DNA of 64,000 bases from Paenibacillus sp. FSL H3-0469 (GCF_038051945.1 NZ_CP150302.1:6076001-6140000); one strand, 5' to 3'; shown: positions 42,244 to 50,647, numbered from the stretch's first letter. Notes: generated from the letters alone by a model not told the origin. Program-made: numbers and translations.

Positions 42244-42843
42244 TTAGCCCCTTTGTCTCTTCTCTACAGCTACAACATACGGTGCAGACTCGCGCTGAAG
42301 CTGCCGGTACACGATGGTCTGCGCGTCGTGCTGGGCCAGTCCGGCGGCCCAGGCTTCGACAGCGGCGGCTTCGCTGCCGCCGCCTTCGTGGCCGGGATAC
42401 AGCACGGCCGTGATGATCCCGCCCGGGCGAAGCAGCGCGAGCGCCGCCTCCAGCGCGGCCAGCGTGCTTGCCGGTTCGGTGATGATGGTCTTATCGGCAT
42501 CGCCCGCAGGCAGATAGCCGAGGTTGAACATCACCGCCGAGACCGTTCCGCGCCAAGTGGGCGGAACGGCTTCAGCCATAGCTGCATGGCTCTGCTGCAG
42601 CAGCGTCACGGGAGCCAGCGCAGCAGGCGCTTCCTCCCGGGCCAGCCGCAGGCGCTCGCCGGCAAGAGCCAGCGCCTGCGGCTGGATGTCGAACCCGTAC
42701 ACCCCGCCGCGCGGCCCGGCCGCCCTGGCGAGGAACAGGGTGTCGGCGCCGGTGCCCAGGGTGGCGTCGATAGCCCGTCCGCCCGGCGAGAGCCGCTCAG
42801 CGGTCAGCTTATGGGCGAAGCTAAGGACAGAGAGGAAGCCCAT
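42244..42843 (-). CDS. mnmM: tRNA 5-aminomethyl-2-thiouridine methyltransferase MnmM (YtqB family)
   Basis: A 199-residue class I SAM-dependent methyltransferase of the YtqB family, which adds the methyl group that completes mnm5(s2)U at tRNA position 34 in Gram-positive bacteria lacking MnmC. SAM-binding motif I is IDATLGTGADTLFLA, then VYGFDIQPQAL, and the family signature MFNLGYLPAGDADKTII. It is Ala-rich and very GC-rich compared with neighbours. Its ATG overlaps the stop of the upstream mnmL by one base (TGATG), as in other Firmicutes. Confidence 0.87.
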   Translation of the reverse strand: MGFLSVLSFAHKLTAERLSPGGRAIDATLGTGADTLFLARAAGPRGGVYGFDIQPQALALAGERLRLAREEAPAALAPVTLLQQSHAAMAEAVPPTWRGTVSAVMFNLGYLPAGDADKTIITEPASTLAALEAALALLRPGGIITAVLYPGHEGGGSEAAAVEAWAAGLAQHDAQTIVYRQLQRESAPYVVAVEKRQRG

Positions 42844-43799
42844 CAGCCCTTCCTCCAGTACTTACCCTGCCAGGTGTCCCTGGCAACCAGTTCCTGGTCA
42901 ATGGCATTCAGCACTTCCCACTTCTTGAGGCTCCACATCGGGCCGATCAGAGCATCGCGCGGGGCATCGCCGGTCAAACGGTGGACAATCATGTCCGGCG
43001 GCAGAATTTCCAGCGAATCGGCGATGAGCTTCACATACTCATCCTGCTCCAGGAACCTCAGCAGCCCGGCTTCGTACTGCTTCACCATCGGCGTTTTGCG
43101 CATGAGGTGAAGCAGGTGGATTTTGATTCCCTGAACCCCCATATTAGCTACAGCAGCTACAGTCTCCAGCATCATCTCATGCGTTTCCTGCGGAAGCCCG
43201 TGAATGATGTGGGTACACACACGGATGCCGTGCCGCCGGAGCTTGGCAACAGCTTCAGTATAGCAGGCGGTATCATGTGCGCGGTTAATCAGATCCGAGG
43301 TAGACTGATGAATGGTCTGAAGCCCCATCTCCACCCATAGATACGTGCGCTGGTTCAGCTCCGCGAGATACTCGACTACATCATCCGGGAGGCAGTCCGG
43401 CCGGGTGGCAATGGCCAGGCCGACAACCCCGGGCTGCTGCAGAATGACTTCATAATATTCCCTTAGCTCCTCGACGGGAGCATACGTATTGGTATAGGCC
43501 TGGAAGTAGCCGATATATTTGGCATTCGGCCATTTCTGATGCTGGCGGTCGCGGATATGGTTGAATTGGGTGACCAGATCATCCCGGCGGCTTCCGGCGA
43601 AATCGCCTGACCCTCTGGCACTGCAGAACGTACAGCCTCCTTTGGCGATGGTACCGTCACGGTTCGGACAGGTGAAGCCCGCATCGAGCATGACCTTGAA
43701 CACCTTGGTATCCATCTGCCCGCGCATTTCGTAGTTCCAGGTATGGAACCGTTTATCCCCCCACAGAAGCGGAGAGGAGGCCTGTTGAAGATTAGACAT
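42843..43799 (-). CDS. mnmL: Radical SAM protein MnmL (YtqA, TIGR01212 family)
   Basis: A 318-residue radical SAM enzyme of the YtqA/TIGR01212 family. The iron-sulfur motif is in CPNRDGTIAKGGCTFCSARG, with the characteristic long spacing before CxxC. Then come YFQAYTNTYAPVEEL, VGLAIATRPDCLPDDV, YLWVEMGLQTIHQST and HIIHGLPQETHEMM. In Gram-positive bacteria this protein works with MnmM in tRNA wobble-uridine modification (the aminomethyl branch). It starts a two-gene operon with mnmM. Confidence 0.88.
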   Translation of the reverse strand: MSNLQQASSPLLWGDKRFHTWNYEMRGQMDTKVFKVMLDAGFTCPNRDGTIAKGGCTFCSARGSGDFAGSRRDDLVTQFNHIRDRQHQKWPNAKYIGYFQAYTNTYAPVEELREYYEVILQQPGVVGLAIATRPDCLPDDVVEYLAELNQRTYLWVEMGLQTIHQSTSDLINRAHDTACYTEAVAKLRRHGIRVCTHIIHGLPQETHEMMLETVAAVANMGVQGIKIHLLHLMRKTPMVKQYEAGLLRFLEQDEYVKLIADSLEILPPDMIVHRLTGDAPRDALIGPMWSLKKWEVLNAIDQELVARDTWQGKYWRKG

Positions 43800-43918
43800 G
43801 TGCAGCTCCTTTCATTAACCTTCCCATTGTATCAAAAATCCGTGATGAACGTAACAATCCCTCCCGGAAATCCGCCGAAAAAAAACTGAAAATAGGCTGT
43901 GAATTACCGCCATTTGGC

Positions 43919-43947
43919 TTGAAAATGCTTACACATTATGTTATATT
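43919..43947 (+). promoter_or_regulatory. Sigma-A promoter of the small 57-residue gene
   Basis: TTGAAA (43919-43924), a 17-base spacer and TATATT (43942-43947) about 97 bases before the start codon at 44045. The spacing leaves a transcribed leader of roughly 90 bases with no obvious structure. Confidence 0.6.
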
Positions 43948-44044
43948 TAAAGTGTTAAAAAAGCCGCTGCAGCAACCACAATCATATGCTTGAATTCATA
44001 ATTTCGTGTCGTCCGGTCCATACTAAACCTTAGAGGTGATAACG

Positions 44045-44218
44045 ATGAATTCTCCAACGGTATTTGCTGATAACAAAGGTTCGATTGATGTGCAGCTGAC
44101 TCCCGATGAAGCTCTCGCCCTGACAGGCGTAGAATTCAACGGCAACCACAAGATCAAGACAGAAGCGCAGCGGAAGATCCGCAATGCGTTCGAGAAGACC
44201 TTCGAGTTCGATAAATAA
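44045..44218 (+). CDS. Small protein of unknown function (57 residues)
   Basis: A 57-residue soluble protein: MNSPTVFADNKGSIDVQLT at the start, then an apparent helix-strand arrangement with EALALTGVEF and a basic-acidic C-terminus (AQRKIRNAFEKTFEFDK). TTAGAGGTGA precedes ATG 44045 at good spacing, and a promoter lies upstream, so it is probably real. No family is recognised. Confidence 0.7.
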   Translation: MNSPTVFADNKGSIDVQLTPDEALALTGVEFNGNHKIKTEAQRKIRNAFEKTFEFDK

Positions 44219-44419
44219 ATGGCAGTCCGCTGAACGGCGGGCCGGTAATGCAGATACAACACGCACGGAACTTTCGACCAGTCCTAACAGGGGCGGGACG
44301 GAAGTTCCTTTTCTTTTGCTGAAATCCCTTTACTTTTGCCGGTAAGTTCGGCACAATATTGCAAGTGGCATTTATCCTATTCAAAGATAAGGCAATAAGA
44401 GATAAGCGGAGGAATACCT

Positions 44420-45136
44420 ATGCGTTTACGCGGAAGAAAAGGAATACGTGAAAGTCTTGAGGAGCAGACCGATCTGGTCATCCTGGAACCACGCAGCCTG
44501 AAGGGGCGCTGGTCCGAATTGTTCGGCAATGACCATCCGATTCATGTGGAATTTGGAATGGGCAAGGGGCAGTTTATCAGTCAAATGAGCTTCAAATACC
44601 CGGAGATTAATTTCATCGGCGTGGATATGTATGACGAGCTGGTGCGGCGCGCCGCCGAGAAGGCCCGGAATGTATGGGAGCCGGCAGGTGAAGAGACGCC
44701 GCCGAACGTGAGAGTGGCCCTGGCCAATATCGATTACGCGGAGGAAGTGTTCGCTCCGGGGGAGCTGGAACGGATCTATCTCAACTTCAGTGATCCCTGG
44801 CCGAAAAGCAAGCATGCCCGCCGCCGTCTGACCCATCCGCGTTTTCTGGATAAATACCGCGGACTGCTCAGTCCGCTCGGCGAGATTCATTTGAAGACGG
44901 ATTCCCGCAGCCTGTTTGAATTCTCGTTAAATGCCTTTGCGGACTACGGTCTGCAGATGAAGAATATTTCCCTTGACCTGCATGAGGGCGGCGTGATCAA
45001 CGAAGAGCATGTAATGACCGAATATGAGACCAAGTTCTATGGCCGCGGCGTGAACATTCACCGCTGCGAAGCGATTGTCGGAGATGAGGCGCTGAAGCAA
45101 TATCAGGCCACCCGTCTGGACAAGTACCGGCTCTAG
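44420..45136 (+). CDS. trmB: tRNA (guanine-N7-)-methyltransferase TrmB
   Basis: TrmB methylates G46 in the variable loop of tRNA, using SAM. The 238-residue protein has the family motifs HVEFGMGKGQFISQMS (SAM-binding), NFIGVDMYDELV, the signature LNFSDPWPKSKHARRRLTHP and GEIHLKTDSRSLFEFS. The N-terminus RLRGRKGIRESLEEQ is also typical. GCGGAGGAATACC precedes the ATG. A terminator follows. Confidence 0.95.
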   Translation: MRLRGRKGIRESLEEQTDLVILEPRSLKGRWSELFGNDHPIHVEFGMGKGQFISQMSFKYPEINFIGVDMYDELVRRAAEKARNVWEPAGEETPPNVRVALANIDYAEEVFAPGELERIYLNFSDPWPKSKHARRRLTHPRFLDKYRGLLSPLGEIHLKTDSRSLFEFSLNAFADYGLQMKNISLDLHEGGVINEEHVMTEYETKFYGRGVNIHRCEAIVGDEALKQYQATRLDKYRL

Positions 45137-45159
45137 GCTGGATTACCGGTTATTACAGC

Positions 45160-45197
45160 AAAAGGCAGTCCGGCTCGTTCATACCGGACTGCCTTTT
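45160..45197. terminator. Bidirectional terminator between trmB and the glycosyltransferase
   Basis: AAAAGGCAGTCCGG and CCGGACTGCCTTTT form a perfect inverted repeat around a 10-base loop, with A and T tracts on both sides. Confidence 0.9.
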
Positions 45198-45216
45198 GCG
45201 TTCCAACTTGAGTTCT

Positions 45217-46389
45217 CTACTTTCCCTGTTCTGCGCGCGGTTTATCCAGCATATCAATAATGCTTTGGGCGCTTTGCAGCGGGTTGTACCTGGAGATAGC
45301 CTCCAGATGGGCCTTGCGCGCCGCGCGGACATTCCCGTAATCATTCAGCAGCCGCTTCATCCACCGGTCAACTACATCGAGAGAGCTGATCGGCTCCCCC
45401 AAGCCGGCGGCAGTGAAGTAACGGCAGTTCTCTTCTTCCTGGCCCGGCAGCGGTGAGTGGAAGAGCATCGGAATGCCCTTGGCCAAGCCTTCGCTGCAGG
45501 TCATGCCGCCCGGTTTGGTGACCAGCAGGTCGGAAACCTCCATCAGCTTGTCAATCTCCCGGGTGAAGCCCAGTAGCCTGATGTTGGGATGCCTGAACTG
45601 CGGGTCTTGCTGCATCTCCTGCAGCAGCTTGTCGTTCTGGCCGAGGCAGAACACAATCTGCACCTTGTCCCGCCATCCGGCCAGAGCCGCGTTCACTACT
45701 TCGTCATTCATCATGCCCCATCCACCGCCCATAACCATGACCGTTGGAATATTCAACAACTTGAACTGCTCTTGAATGTCTTCCCGGCCGTGCTGCTCCC
45801 AGAAGCTCGGGTGCACAGGGATGCCGGTTACCCGGACTTTGAGGGCGGCAACGCCCCAGCGGCGCAGCTTCGCCTTGACCTCGGGGGTGGATACCAGATA
45901 GCGGTCGACCTGCGGGCTGATCCAGCTGGCATGGGCGTCATAATCCGTAATGACCGTAATCAGCGGGGCCTTGAGCGGCGGGTTAAGCCGTTTCAGGCGT
46001 GAGATAACAGCACCGGGAATGAAGTGGGTACACACGATAATGTCCGGCTTCAGCTGCTTCACAATATTTTGGGCATGCGTATAAAACAAGTGGTGCAGGG
46101 CAAGTGTGGTAAGACGATTGAATGATTTCTGGTGACGGTACACATAGCCCATCAGCCGGGGCTGGGAGGTGACCGTCTTGCGGTAGGCCGAGACAATGAG
46201 CGGGGCCATCTTGGGATTCAGGAAGCTCCCCAGCTCCAGCACCTTGGTCTGCACCTCCGGAGACAGCTTCCGCAGGCTGCTCGACAGCGCATATGCAGCC
46301 TGCGTATGCCCGGCACCGAAGCCCTCCGACAGCAATAATATTCTTTTTTTGCGCAATGTATAGTTCACCTGTTCCCTAGAGGTATTCAC
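45217..46389 (-). CDS. MGDG-synthase/UgtP-like glycosyltransferase
   Basis: A 390-residue GT28-type glycosyltransferase: an N-terminal MGDG-synthase domain (RILLLSEGFGAGHTQAAYAL, then IVCTHFIPGAVISRL, VITDYDAHASWI) and a C-terminal nucleotide-sugar binding domain (TVMVMGGGWGMMNDEV, then LVTKPGGMTCSEGLAKGIPM). UgtP relatives transfer glucose to diacylglycerol for glycolipids and the lipoteichoic acid anchor. GTG 46389 is the likely start. The PAP2 phosphatase gene ends 21 bases upstream, so the two are probably cotranscribed: phosphatase activity could supply diacylglycerol (inference). Confidence 0.87.
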   Translation of the reverse strand: MNTSREQVNYTLRKKRILLLSEGFGAGHTQAAYALSSSLRKLSPEVQTKVLELGSFLNPKMAPLIVSAYRKTVTSQPRLMGYVYRHQKSFNRLTTLALHHLFYTHAQNIVKQLKPDIIVCTHFIPGAVISRLKRLNPPLKAPLITVITDYDAHASWISPQVDRYLVSTPEVKAKLRRWGVAALKVRVTGIPVHPSFWEQHGREDIQEQFKLLNIPTVMVMGGGWGMMNDEVVNAALAGWRDKVQIVFCLGQNDKLLQEMQQDPQFRHPNIRLLGFTREIDKLMEVSDLLVTKPGGMTCSEGLAKGIPMLFHSPLPGQEEENCRYFTAAGLGEPISSLDVVDRWMKRLLNDYGNVRAARKAHLEAISRYNPLQSAQSIIDMLDKPRAEQGK

Positions 46390-46410
46390 TGGCCGGACGC
46401 CCCTCAGGCA

Positions 46411-46938
46411 TCATATCCAAAGGGCAAGCGTACCGGCTGCGACTCCAGACCCAATGACCGCTCCAGCCAGGACATCAGACGGATAATGCAGCCCGAGGTA
46501 GATCCGGGAGAAGCCGACTGTGCAGGCCAGAGGAAGCAGAACCGCAGTCAGGACAGGGTAGGCTATCATATAAGGAACCGTTGAGGCGAAGATAGCAGTC
46601 GTATGGCCTGAAGGAAAAGAATGATCCTTAAGCGGATTACGGAACGTATTGGTGTCCGGCAGGGCAAGATAAGGCCGCAGGCGCGGGTAGAGCTTTTTGG
46701 CGATAGCGACGGGCACATGGCTTATCGCCAGCGCGGCCAGCGCTTGCAGCCCTGTAGTTCTCCATGGCTGCGGGCATACTGCCCAGACCAGAAGATTGAT
46801 GCCGATCGCACTTGTTGCACCTCCGAGATGAGTGAGGTAGAAGAGCCAGAAGTTCAGAAACGGATTGTGCATCCGTCCGTTAATCCATTGAAACACCCGC
46901 TGCTCCAGGAGATGCAGTTTCTTGAATAAAGGTCTCAT
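46411..46938 (-). CDS. PAP2-family membrane phosphatase
   Basis: A 175-residue integral membrane protein of the PAP2 superfamily. Phosphatase signature: KKLYPRLRP (motif 1, slightly degenerate), FPSGHTTAIFAS (motif 2) and RIYLGLHYPSDVLAGA (motif 3, catalytic His). Substrates could be undecaprenyl pyrophosphate, phosphatidate or phosphatidylglycerophosphate. ATG 46938 is chosen because GGAGGG lies eight bases upstream; the frame extends further without such a site. It precedes the lipid glycosyltransferase gene on the same strand. Confidence 0.88.
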   Translation of the reverse strand: MRPLFKKLHLLEQRVFQWINGRMHNPFLNFWLFYLTHLGGATSAIGINLLVWAVCPQPWRTTGLQALAALAISHVPVAIAKKLYPRLRPYLALPDTNTFRNPLKDHSFPSGHTTAIFASTVPYMIAYPVLTAVLLPLACTVGFSRIYLGLHYPSDVLAGAVIGSGVAAGTLALWI

Positions 46939-47080
46939 ATCATGTCCCTCCGATAGTCCGGCTAAAAGAGTTCTGGCGCAGCTTAAGCAGCAGATTTCAC
47001 GGCCTGAAGCTGTCTTTATCATACTTTTTTAAGGTAGCCCGTTCAAGAAAAAGCTCGGGTCCGCTCGAAAAATGTCTCTT

Positions 47081-47110
47081 TTGACTTGTGAGCCCCAAAG
47101 CGACTACAAT
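47081..47110 (+). promoter_or_regulatory. Promoter with long leader before the membrane glycosyltransferase
   Basis: TTGACT (47081-47086), an 18-base spacer and TACAAT (47105-47110). The transcript would have a leader of about 230 bases, containing a hairpin AATAAGGA-G-CCAG/CTGG-AA-TCCTTATT (47150-47184) without a T-tract. The remaining part of the 409-base gap holds no recognised element. Confidence 0.55.
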
Positions 47111-47347
47111 GATTCAAGCAGGAAGATCGCGTTTATAAGGTAACAGAGAAATAAGGAGCCAGCCAGTACACTGGAATCCTTATTCATATCTTGTGTAACG
47201 TGACATAATACAATCGGAATCCTGCCCGAAACTAAGGGGAAATTCCTAAGTCTACAGTAAGGGATGAAACAAAAGGGTCAGATAGAACGTTAACAAGCCA
47301 GAGAGAGAAAAACATCTAGACTTGGAAAAAGGGGGCATCAAAAGATC

Positions 47348-48589
47348 ATGACAGACGCATTATTTGTTTCGCTCCAAGTGATCTTGGCGGCAATTGCAGT
47401 TTATCAGTTTGGATTCTCACTGTTTGGATTGCGCAAGAATAAGAATAAGGTTAAGCATGCGCCGCAGAAGTCATTTGCTGTACTGGTTGCCGCGCATAAC
47501 GAAGAAGAAGTGGTCGGCGCACTGATGGAAAACCTGAAGCAGCTTAATTATCCCCAGGAACTGTACGATGTATTTGTCATCTGCGACAATTGCACGGACA
47601 ATACAGCTGCGATTGTACGGGAGCACGGCATGAATGCCTGTGTACGTACTAACAGTAACCTGCGCGGTAAAGGCTATGCCATTGAGTGGATGCTGAAGGA
47701 GCTGTGGGCGTTGCCCCGCCAGTATGACGCTGTTGTCATGTTCGATGCCGATAACCTTGCGCATACAGAGTTCCTGACAGAGATGAACAACGATCTGTGT
47801 TCAGGCGGACGGGTCATTCAAGGGTACATCGATACGAAGAACCCGGAGGATTCCTGGATCACGGCTGCTTACGGAGTATCCTATTGGTACATCAACCGGC
47901 TGTGGCAGCTGTCACGCCATAATCTGAAGATGGCCAACTTCCTCGGCGGAACAGGCATGTGCTTCGAGACGAACCTGCTGAAGGAAATGGGCTGGGGCGC
48001 AACCAGTCTGGTGGAGGATTTGGAATTCACCATGCGCAGCGCCTCCAAGGGCGTATATCCAAGATTTAATTATGATGCCAAAGTATTCGATGAGAAGCCG
48101 CTTACCTTCAAGGCTTCCTCCAGACAGCGTCTGCGCTGGATGCAGGGACATTTCACCGTGGCCCGCCGTTACTTCTTCCCGCTGCTGTGGCAGGGGATCA
48201 AGGAGCGCAGCCTGACCAAGTTCGACCTGGCACTGTACGGAGCGAACGTATACATTGTGTTGCTTACGTTCCTGATGACTGCCGTAATGTTTGTGGATAA
48301 TGCTGTGTTCGACGGTCCGCATATTGCGAATATTTACGGACATCTGCCACTGTGGCTCGGGTATTTTGCCGTAGGCGCGAACATTCTGACCTTCCTGCTG
48401 GCTATGGCGCTGGAACGGGTGAAGTTCAAGAAGGTCTATCTGTACCTGCTGGTATTCCCGGTCTACCTGCTCTCGTGGTATCCCATTACGTTTTATGCGT
48501 TCTTCACGCAGAACAACAAGCAGTGGAGTCATACCAAGCATACGCGCGTAGTCCGGCTGGAAGAAGTACAGAGCAAGCAGGTTTCATAA
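47348..48589 (+). CDS. Membrane family 2 glycosyltransferase (polysaccharide synthase-like)
   Basis: A 413-residue processive-type GT2 enzyme. An N-terminal membrane segment precedes the catalytic domain with FAVLVAAHNEEEVVG, VICDNCTDNTAAI, VMFDADNLAHTEF (DxD), LVEDLEFTMRSAS (catalytic Asp) and QRLRWMQGHF (the QxxRW motif of cellulose/hyaluronan/chitin-type synthases). Three or four C-terminal membrane segments follow. It probably makes or extends an exported glycan; the sugar is unknown. AAAAGGGGGCATC precedes the ATG. It stands alone. Confidence 0.88.
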   Translation: MTDALFVSLQVILAAIAVYQFGFSLFGLRKNKNKVKHAPQKSFAVLVAAHNEEEVVGALMENLKQLNYPQELYDVFVICDNCTDNTAAIVREHGMNACVRTNSNLRGKGYAIEWMLKELWALPRQYDAVVMFDADNLAHTEFLTEMNNDLCSGGRVIQGYIDTKNPEDSWITAAYGVSYWYINRLWQLSRHNLKMANFLGGTGMCFETNLLKEMGWGATSLVEDLEFTMRSASKGVYPRFNYDAKVFDEKPLTFKASSRQRLRWMQGHFTVARRYFFPLLWQGIKERSLTKFDLALYGANVYIVLLTFLMTAVMFVDNAVFDGPHIANIYGHLPLWLGYFAVGANILTFLLAMALERVKFKKVYLYLLVFPVYLLSWYPITFYAFFTQNNKQWSHTKHTRVVRLEEVQSKQVS

Positions 48590-48621
48590 TCCGCACTGTA
48601 AATTAATAATTTCAGAAGGTG

Positions 48622-48650
48622 TTGACACCTTAGGTCTGATGATGTATAGT
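48622..48650 (+). promoter_or_regulatory. Sigma-A promoter of the infC operon
   Basis: A perfect TTGACA (48622-48627), a 17-base spacer and TATAGT (48645-48650). Confidence 0.85.
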
Positions 48651-48656
48651 ATTCAA

Positions 48657-48809
48657 GTGTGCAAAACATAGGGATTGCAAGCAGAAGCACCGGCTTCTCA
48701 CCTGACTGGCTAACAGCCTGCTGGTTTTGATCTCAATGCTTTATGAATGGTTACAATTCATGAACGTTGATCAAACGGGGTGTCGGGGAATTACCGGCAT
48801 CCCTTTTTT
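48657..48809 (+). promoter_or_regulatory. infC/L20-type leader with intrinsic terminator
   Basis: Between the promoter and infC the transcript ends in a terminator: GGGGTGTCGG (48777-48786) pairs with CCGGCATCCC (48794-48803), followed by six T. Upstream, segments such as GGCTAACAGCC and GCTGGTTTTGATC can form competing structures. In Bacillus the infC-rpmI-rplT operon is controlled by ribosomal protein L20 binding its leader and causing termination. The position and the terminator fit the same mechanism; the L20-binding structure itself was not verified. Confidence 0.7.
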
Positions 48810-48855
48810 ATGGAGAACCGTAATATATTATCTGAAAATTATTCGGAGGTGGAGG

Positions 48856-49371
48856 ATTATCAGTAAGGAACATATGATCAATGATGAAATTCGTGCCAAA
48901 GAGGTTCGGCTGGTCGGAGCAGAGGGTGAACAAATCGGGATCAAGCCGATCCGCGAGGCGTTACAAATGGCGATCGATCTTAATCTGGATTTAGTCAACG
49001 TAGCACCGCAGGCGAAGCCGCCGGTATGCCGCATCATGGATTACGGCAAGTTCCGTTATGAAACGCAGAAGAAAGAGAAGGAAGCCCGCAAGAACCAGAA
49101 GATCGTGGATCTCAAGGAAGTCTGGTTCCGTGCAAACATTGAGGAACATGATTATCAGACCAAGTTCCGCAATGTAATTAAGTTCCTGGGCGAAGGCGAT
49201 AAAGTGAAGTGCTCCGTCCGTTTCCGCGGCCGTGAGATTACCCACGCTAGTATCGGCCAGAAGATCCTGGAGCGCGTGAAGAGCGAAGTAGAAGAAATTG
49301 CTGTTGTAGAGCGCCAGCCTAAGCTGGAAGGCCGCAGCATGATTATGATTCTGGCTCCGAAGCCCCAATAA
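48856..49371 (+). CDS. infC: Translation initiation factor IF-3 (ATT start)
   Basis: IF-3 binds the 30S subunit and enforces start-codon and initiator-tRNA selection. The 171-residue protein reads ISKEHMINDEIRAKEVRL at the start and contains KPPVCRIMDYGKFRYE and GRSMIMILAPK near the end. The coding frame is open far upstream, but the start is ATT 48856, matching the ATT start and N-terminus of B. subtilis infC, with GGAGGTGGAGG immediately upstream. Rare start codons on infC allow autoregulation by IF-3. Confidence 0.93.
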   Translation: MISKEHMINDEIRAKEVRLVGAEGEQIGIKPIREALQMAIDLNLDLVNVAPQAKPPVCRIMDYGKFRYETQKKEKEARKNQKIVDLKEVWFRANIEEHDYQTKFRNVIKFLGEGDKVKCSVRFRGREITHASIGQKILERVKSEVEEIAVVERQPKLEGRSMIMILAPKPQ

Positions 49372-49428
49372 TCCTGGAGTCACTTGCATAGCAATCTGGC
49401 GCCGCATAATATTCAAGGAGGAAACACC

Positions 49429-49629
49429 ATGCCTAAAATGAAAACACATAGCAGCCTGAAAGGCCGCTTCAAGATCACTGGAACTGGTAAAGTATTGCGT
49501 TACAAAGCTCACAAGAACCACTTGCTGTCCCACAAATCGAAACGTGCAAAACGCGTATTGAACGGCAATCCGGTAATGGCCCCTGGGGATGTAAGACGTT
49601 TGAAACAAGGACTCGCTAACTTGAAATAG
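49429..49629 (+). CDS. rpmI: 50S ribosomal protein L35
   Basis: A 66-residue basic ribosomal protein with the standard L35 wording: MPKMKTHSSLKGRFKITGTG and KRAKRVLNG. Start ATG 49429 has AAGGAGG upstream; the frame extends further up without a site. It lies between infC and rplT, the conserved order of this operon. Confidence 0.97.
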   Translation: MPKMKTHSSLKGRFKITGTGKVLRYKAHKNHLLSHKSKRAKRVLNGNPVMAPGDVRRLKQGLANLK

Positions 49630-49660
49630 TTAATCACACATTTTTGGGAGGTTTATTAAT

Positions 49661-50020
49661 ATGGCAAGAGTTAAAGGCGGATTTGTAGTTCGTCGTAGAC
49701 ATAAAAAAGTATTGAAGCTGGCAAAGGGTTACTTCGGTTCCAAGCACCGCATTTTCAAAACAGCTAAAGAGCAAGTAATGAAATCGATGGTTTACGCATA
49801 CCGTGACCGTCGTCAGACGAAACGTAACTTCCGCAGACTGTGGATCGTTCGTATCAATGCTGCAGCCCGTTTGAACGGTCTGTCTTACAGCAAGCTTGTA
49901 TACGGCCTGAAATTGGCTGGTGTAGAAGTGAACCGTAAGATGCTGGCTGATCTGGCAGTGAATGATCTGAACGCCTTCAACTCCCTGGCTGTTGTTGCCA
50001 AAGAGAAGATCAACGCGTAA
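49661..50020 (+). CDS. rplT: 50S ribosomal protein L20
   Basis: A 119-residue basic protein needed for 23S rRNA assembly and, in Bacillus, the autoregulator of this operon. Typical wording: MARVKGGFVVRRRHKKVLKL, KGYFGSKHRIFKTAKEQVMK, YRDRRQTKRNFRRLWI and INAAARLNGLSYSKLVYGL. TGGGAGG precedes the ATG. It is last in the operon and followed by a terminator. Confidence 0.98.
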   Translation: MARVKGGFVVRRRHKKVLKLAKGYFGSKHRIFKTAKEQVMKSMVYAYRDRRQTKRNFRRLWIVRINAAARLNGLSYSKLVYGLKLAGVEVNRKMLADLAVNDLNAFNSLAVVAKEKINA

Positions 50021-50034
50021 GATGCTATAAACCG

Positions 50035-50077
50035 AAAAGCACCGCCTGCGGGTTCTCCCGTGTGACGGTGCTTTTTT
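50035..50077 (+). terminator. Intrinsic terminator of the infC-rpmI-rplT operon
   Basis: AAAAGCACCG pairs with CGGTGCTTTTTT around a loop with an inner GCGGG/CCCGT stem. Confidence 0.88.
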
Positions 50078-50104
50078 GCGCGGCGGGAACCGCCGGATGG
50101 ACGG

Positions 50105-50647
50105 CTATTCCCAGTATTTCGTTGTACTAAGCAGTGAAGCGAGTTTCTTGCTGCTGGAACGTCTCAGCTTGCGCAGGGCGGACCGCTCGTCCGCTGACTG
50201 GCAGATCAGCTTCTCTTCGTCGGTCTGGGCCACGATGGCTGGAACAGGAGCTGTAGTGCCGTCTTCATTCATGGCTACGAAGGTCAGGAAGGAAGTAGCA
50301 GCAACGGCGCGTTCGCCTGTGTATAGATTCTCGGAGATGATCTTGACGAACACCTCAATGCTGGTGCGGCCTGTCCAGGAGACAAAGGATTCGAAGCAGA
50401 CGGAATCCGTCGGCCGGATCGGCAGGAGGAAGTCTACAGAGTCAGCCGAAGCCGTTACCACGTTGACCCGGCAATGGCGCATGGCGGAGATAGAGGCCAC
50501 TTCATCAATGGTACTCATCAGCTTGCCGCCGAACAGTGTCTTGTGATTGTTGACATCATTCGGGAAGACACGGCCGGTTTTAAATACGCGGGATTCATGA
50601 CAGTATTTGAAGTCAGGTGCAGCTTGTGGTGTGTGTTCTTGTTCCAT
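50105..50647 (-). CDS. Acyl-CoA thioesterase (hotdog fold, YkhA-like)
   Basis: A 180-residue hotdog-fold enzyme of the acyl-CoA thioesterase (BACH/YkhA) type: SRVFKTGRVFPNDVNNHKTL, then LFGGKLMSTIDEVASISAM (catalytic Asp in the central helix), and RPTDSVCFESFVSWTGRTSI. It hydrolyses acyl-CoA to free fatty acid and CoA in the cytoplasm. The start is ATG 50647 with AAAGGGAG nine bases upstream; the frame is open for 12 more codons without a site. Confidence 0.9.
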   Translation of the reverse strand: MEQEHTPQAAPDFKYCHESRVFKTGRVFPNDVNNHKTLFGGKLMSTIDEVASISAMRHCRVNVVTASADSVDFLLPIRPTDSVCFESFVSWTGRTSIEVFVKIISENLYTGERAVAATSFLTFVAMNEDGTTAPVPAIVAQTDEEKLICQSADERSALRKLRRSSSKKLASLLSTTKYWE

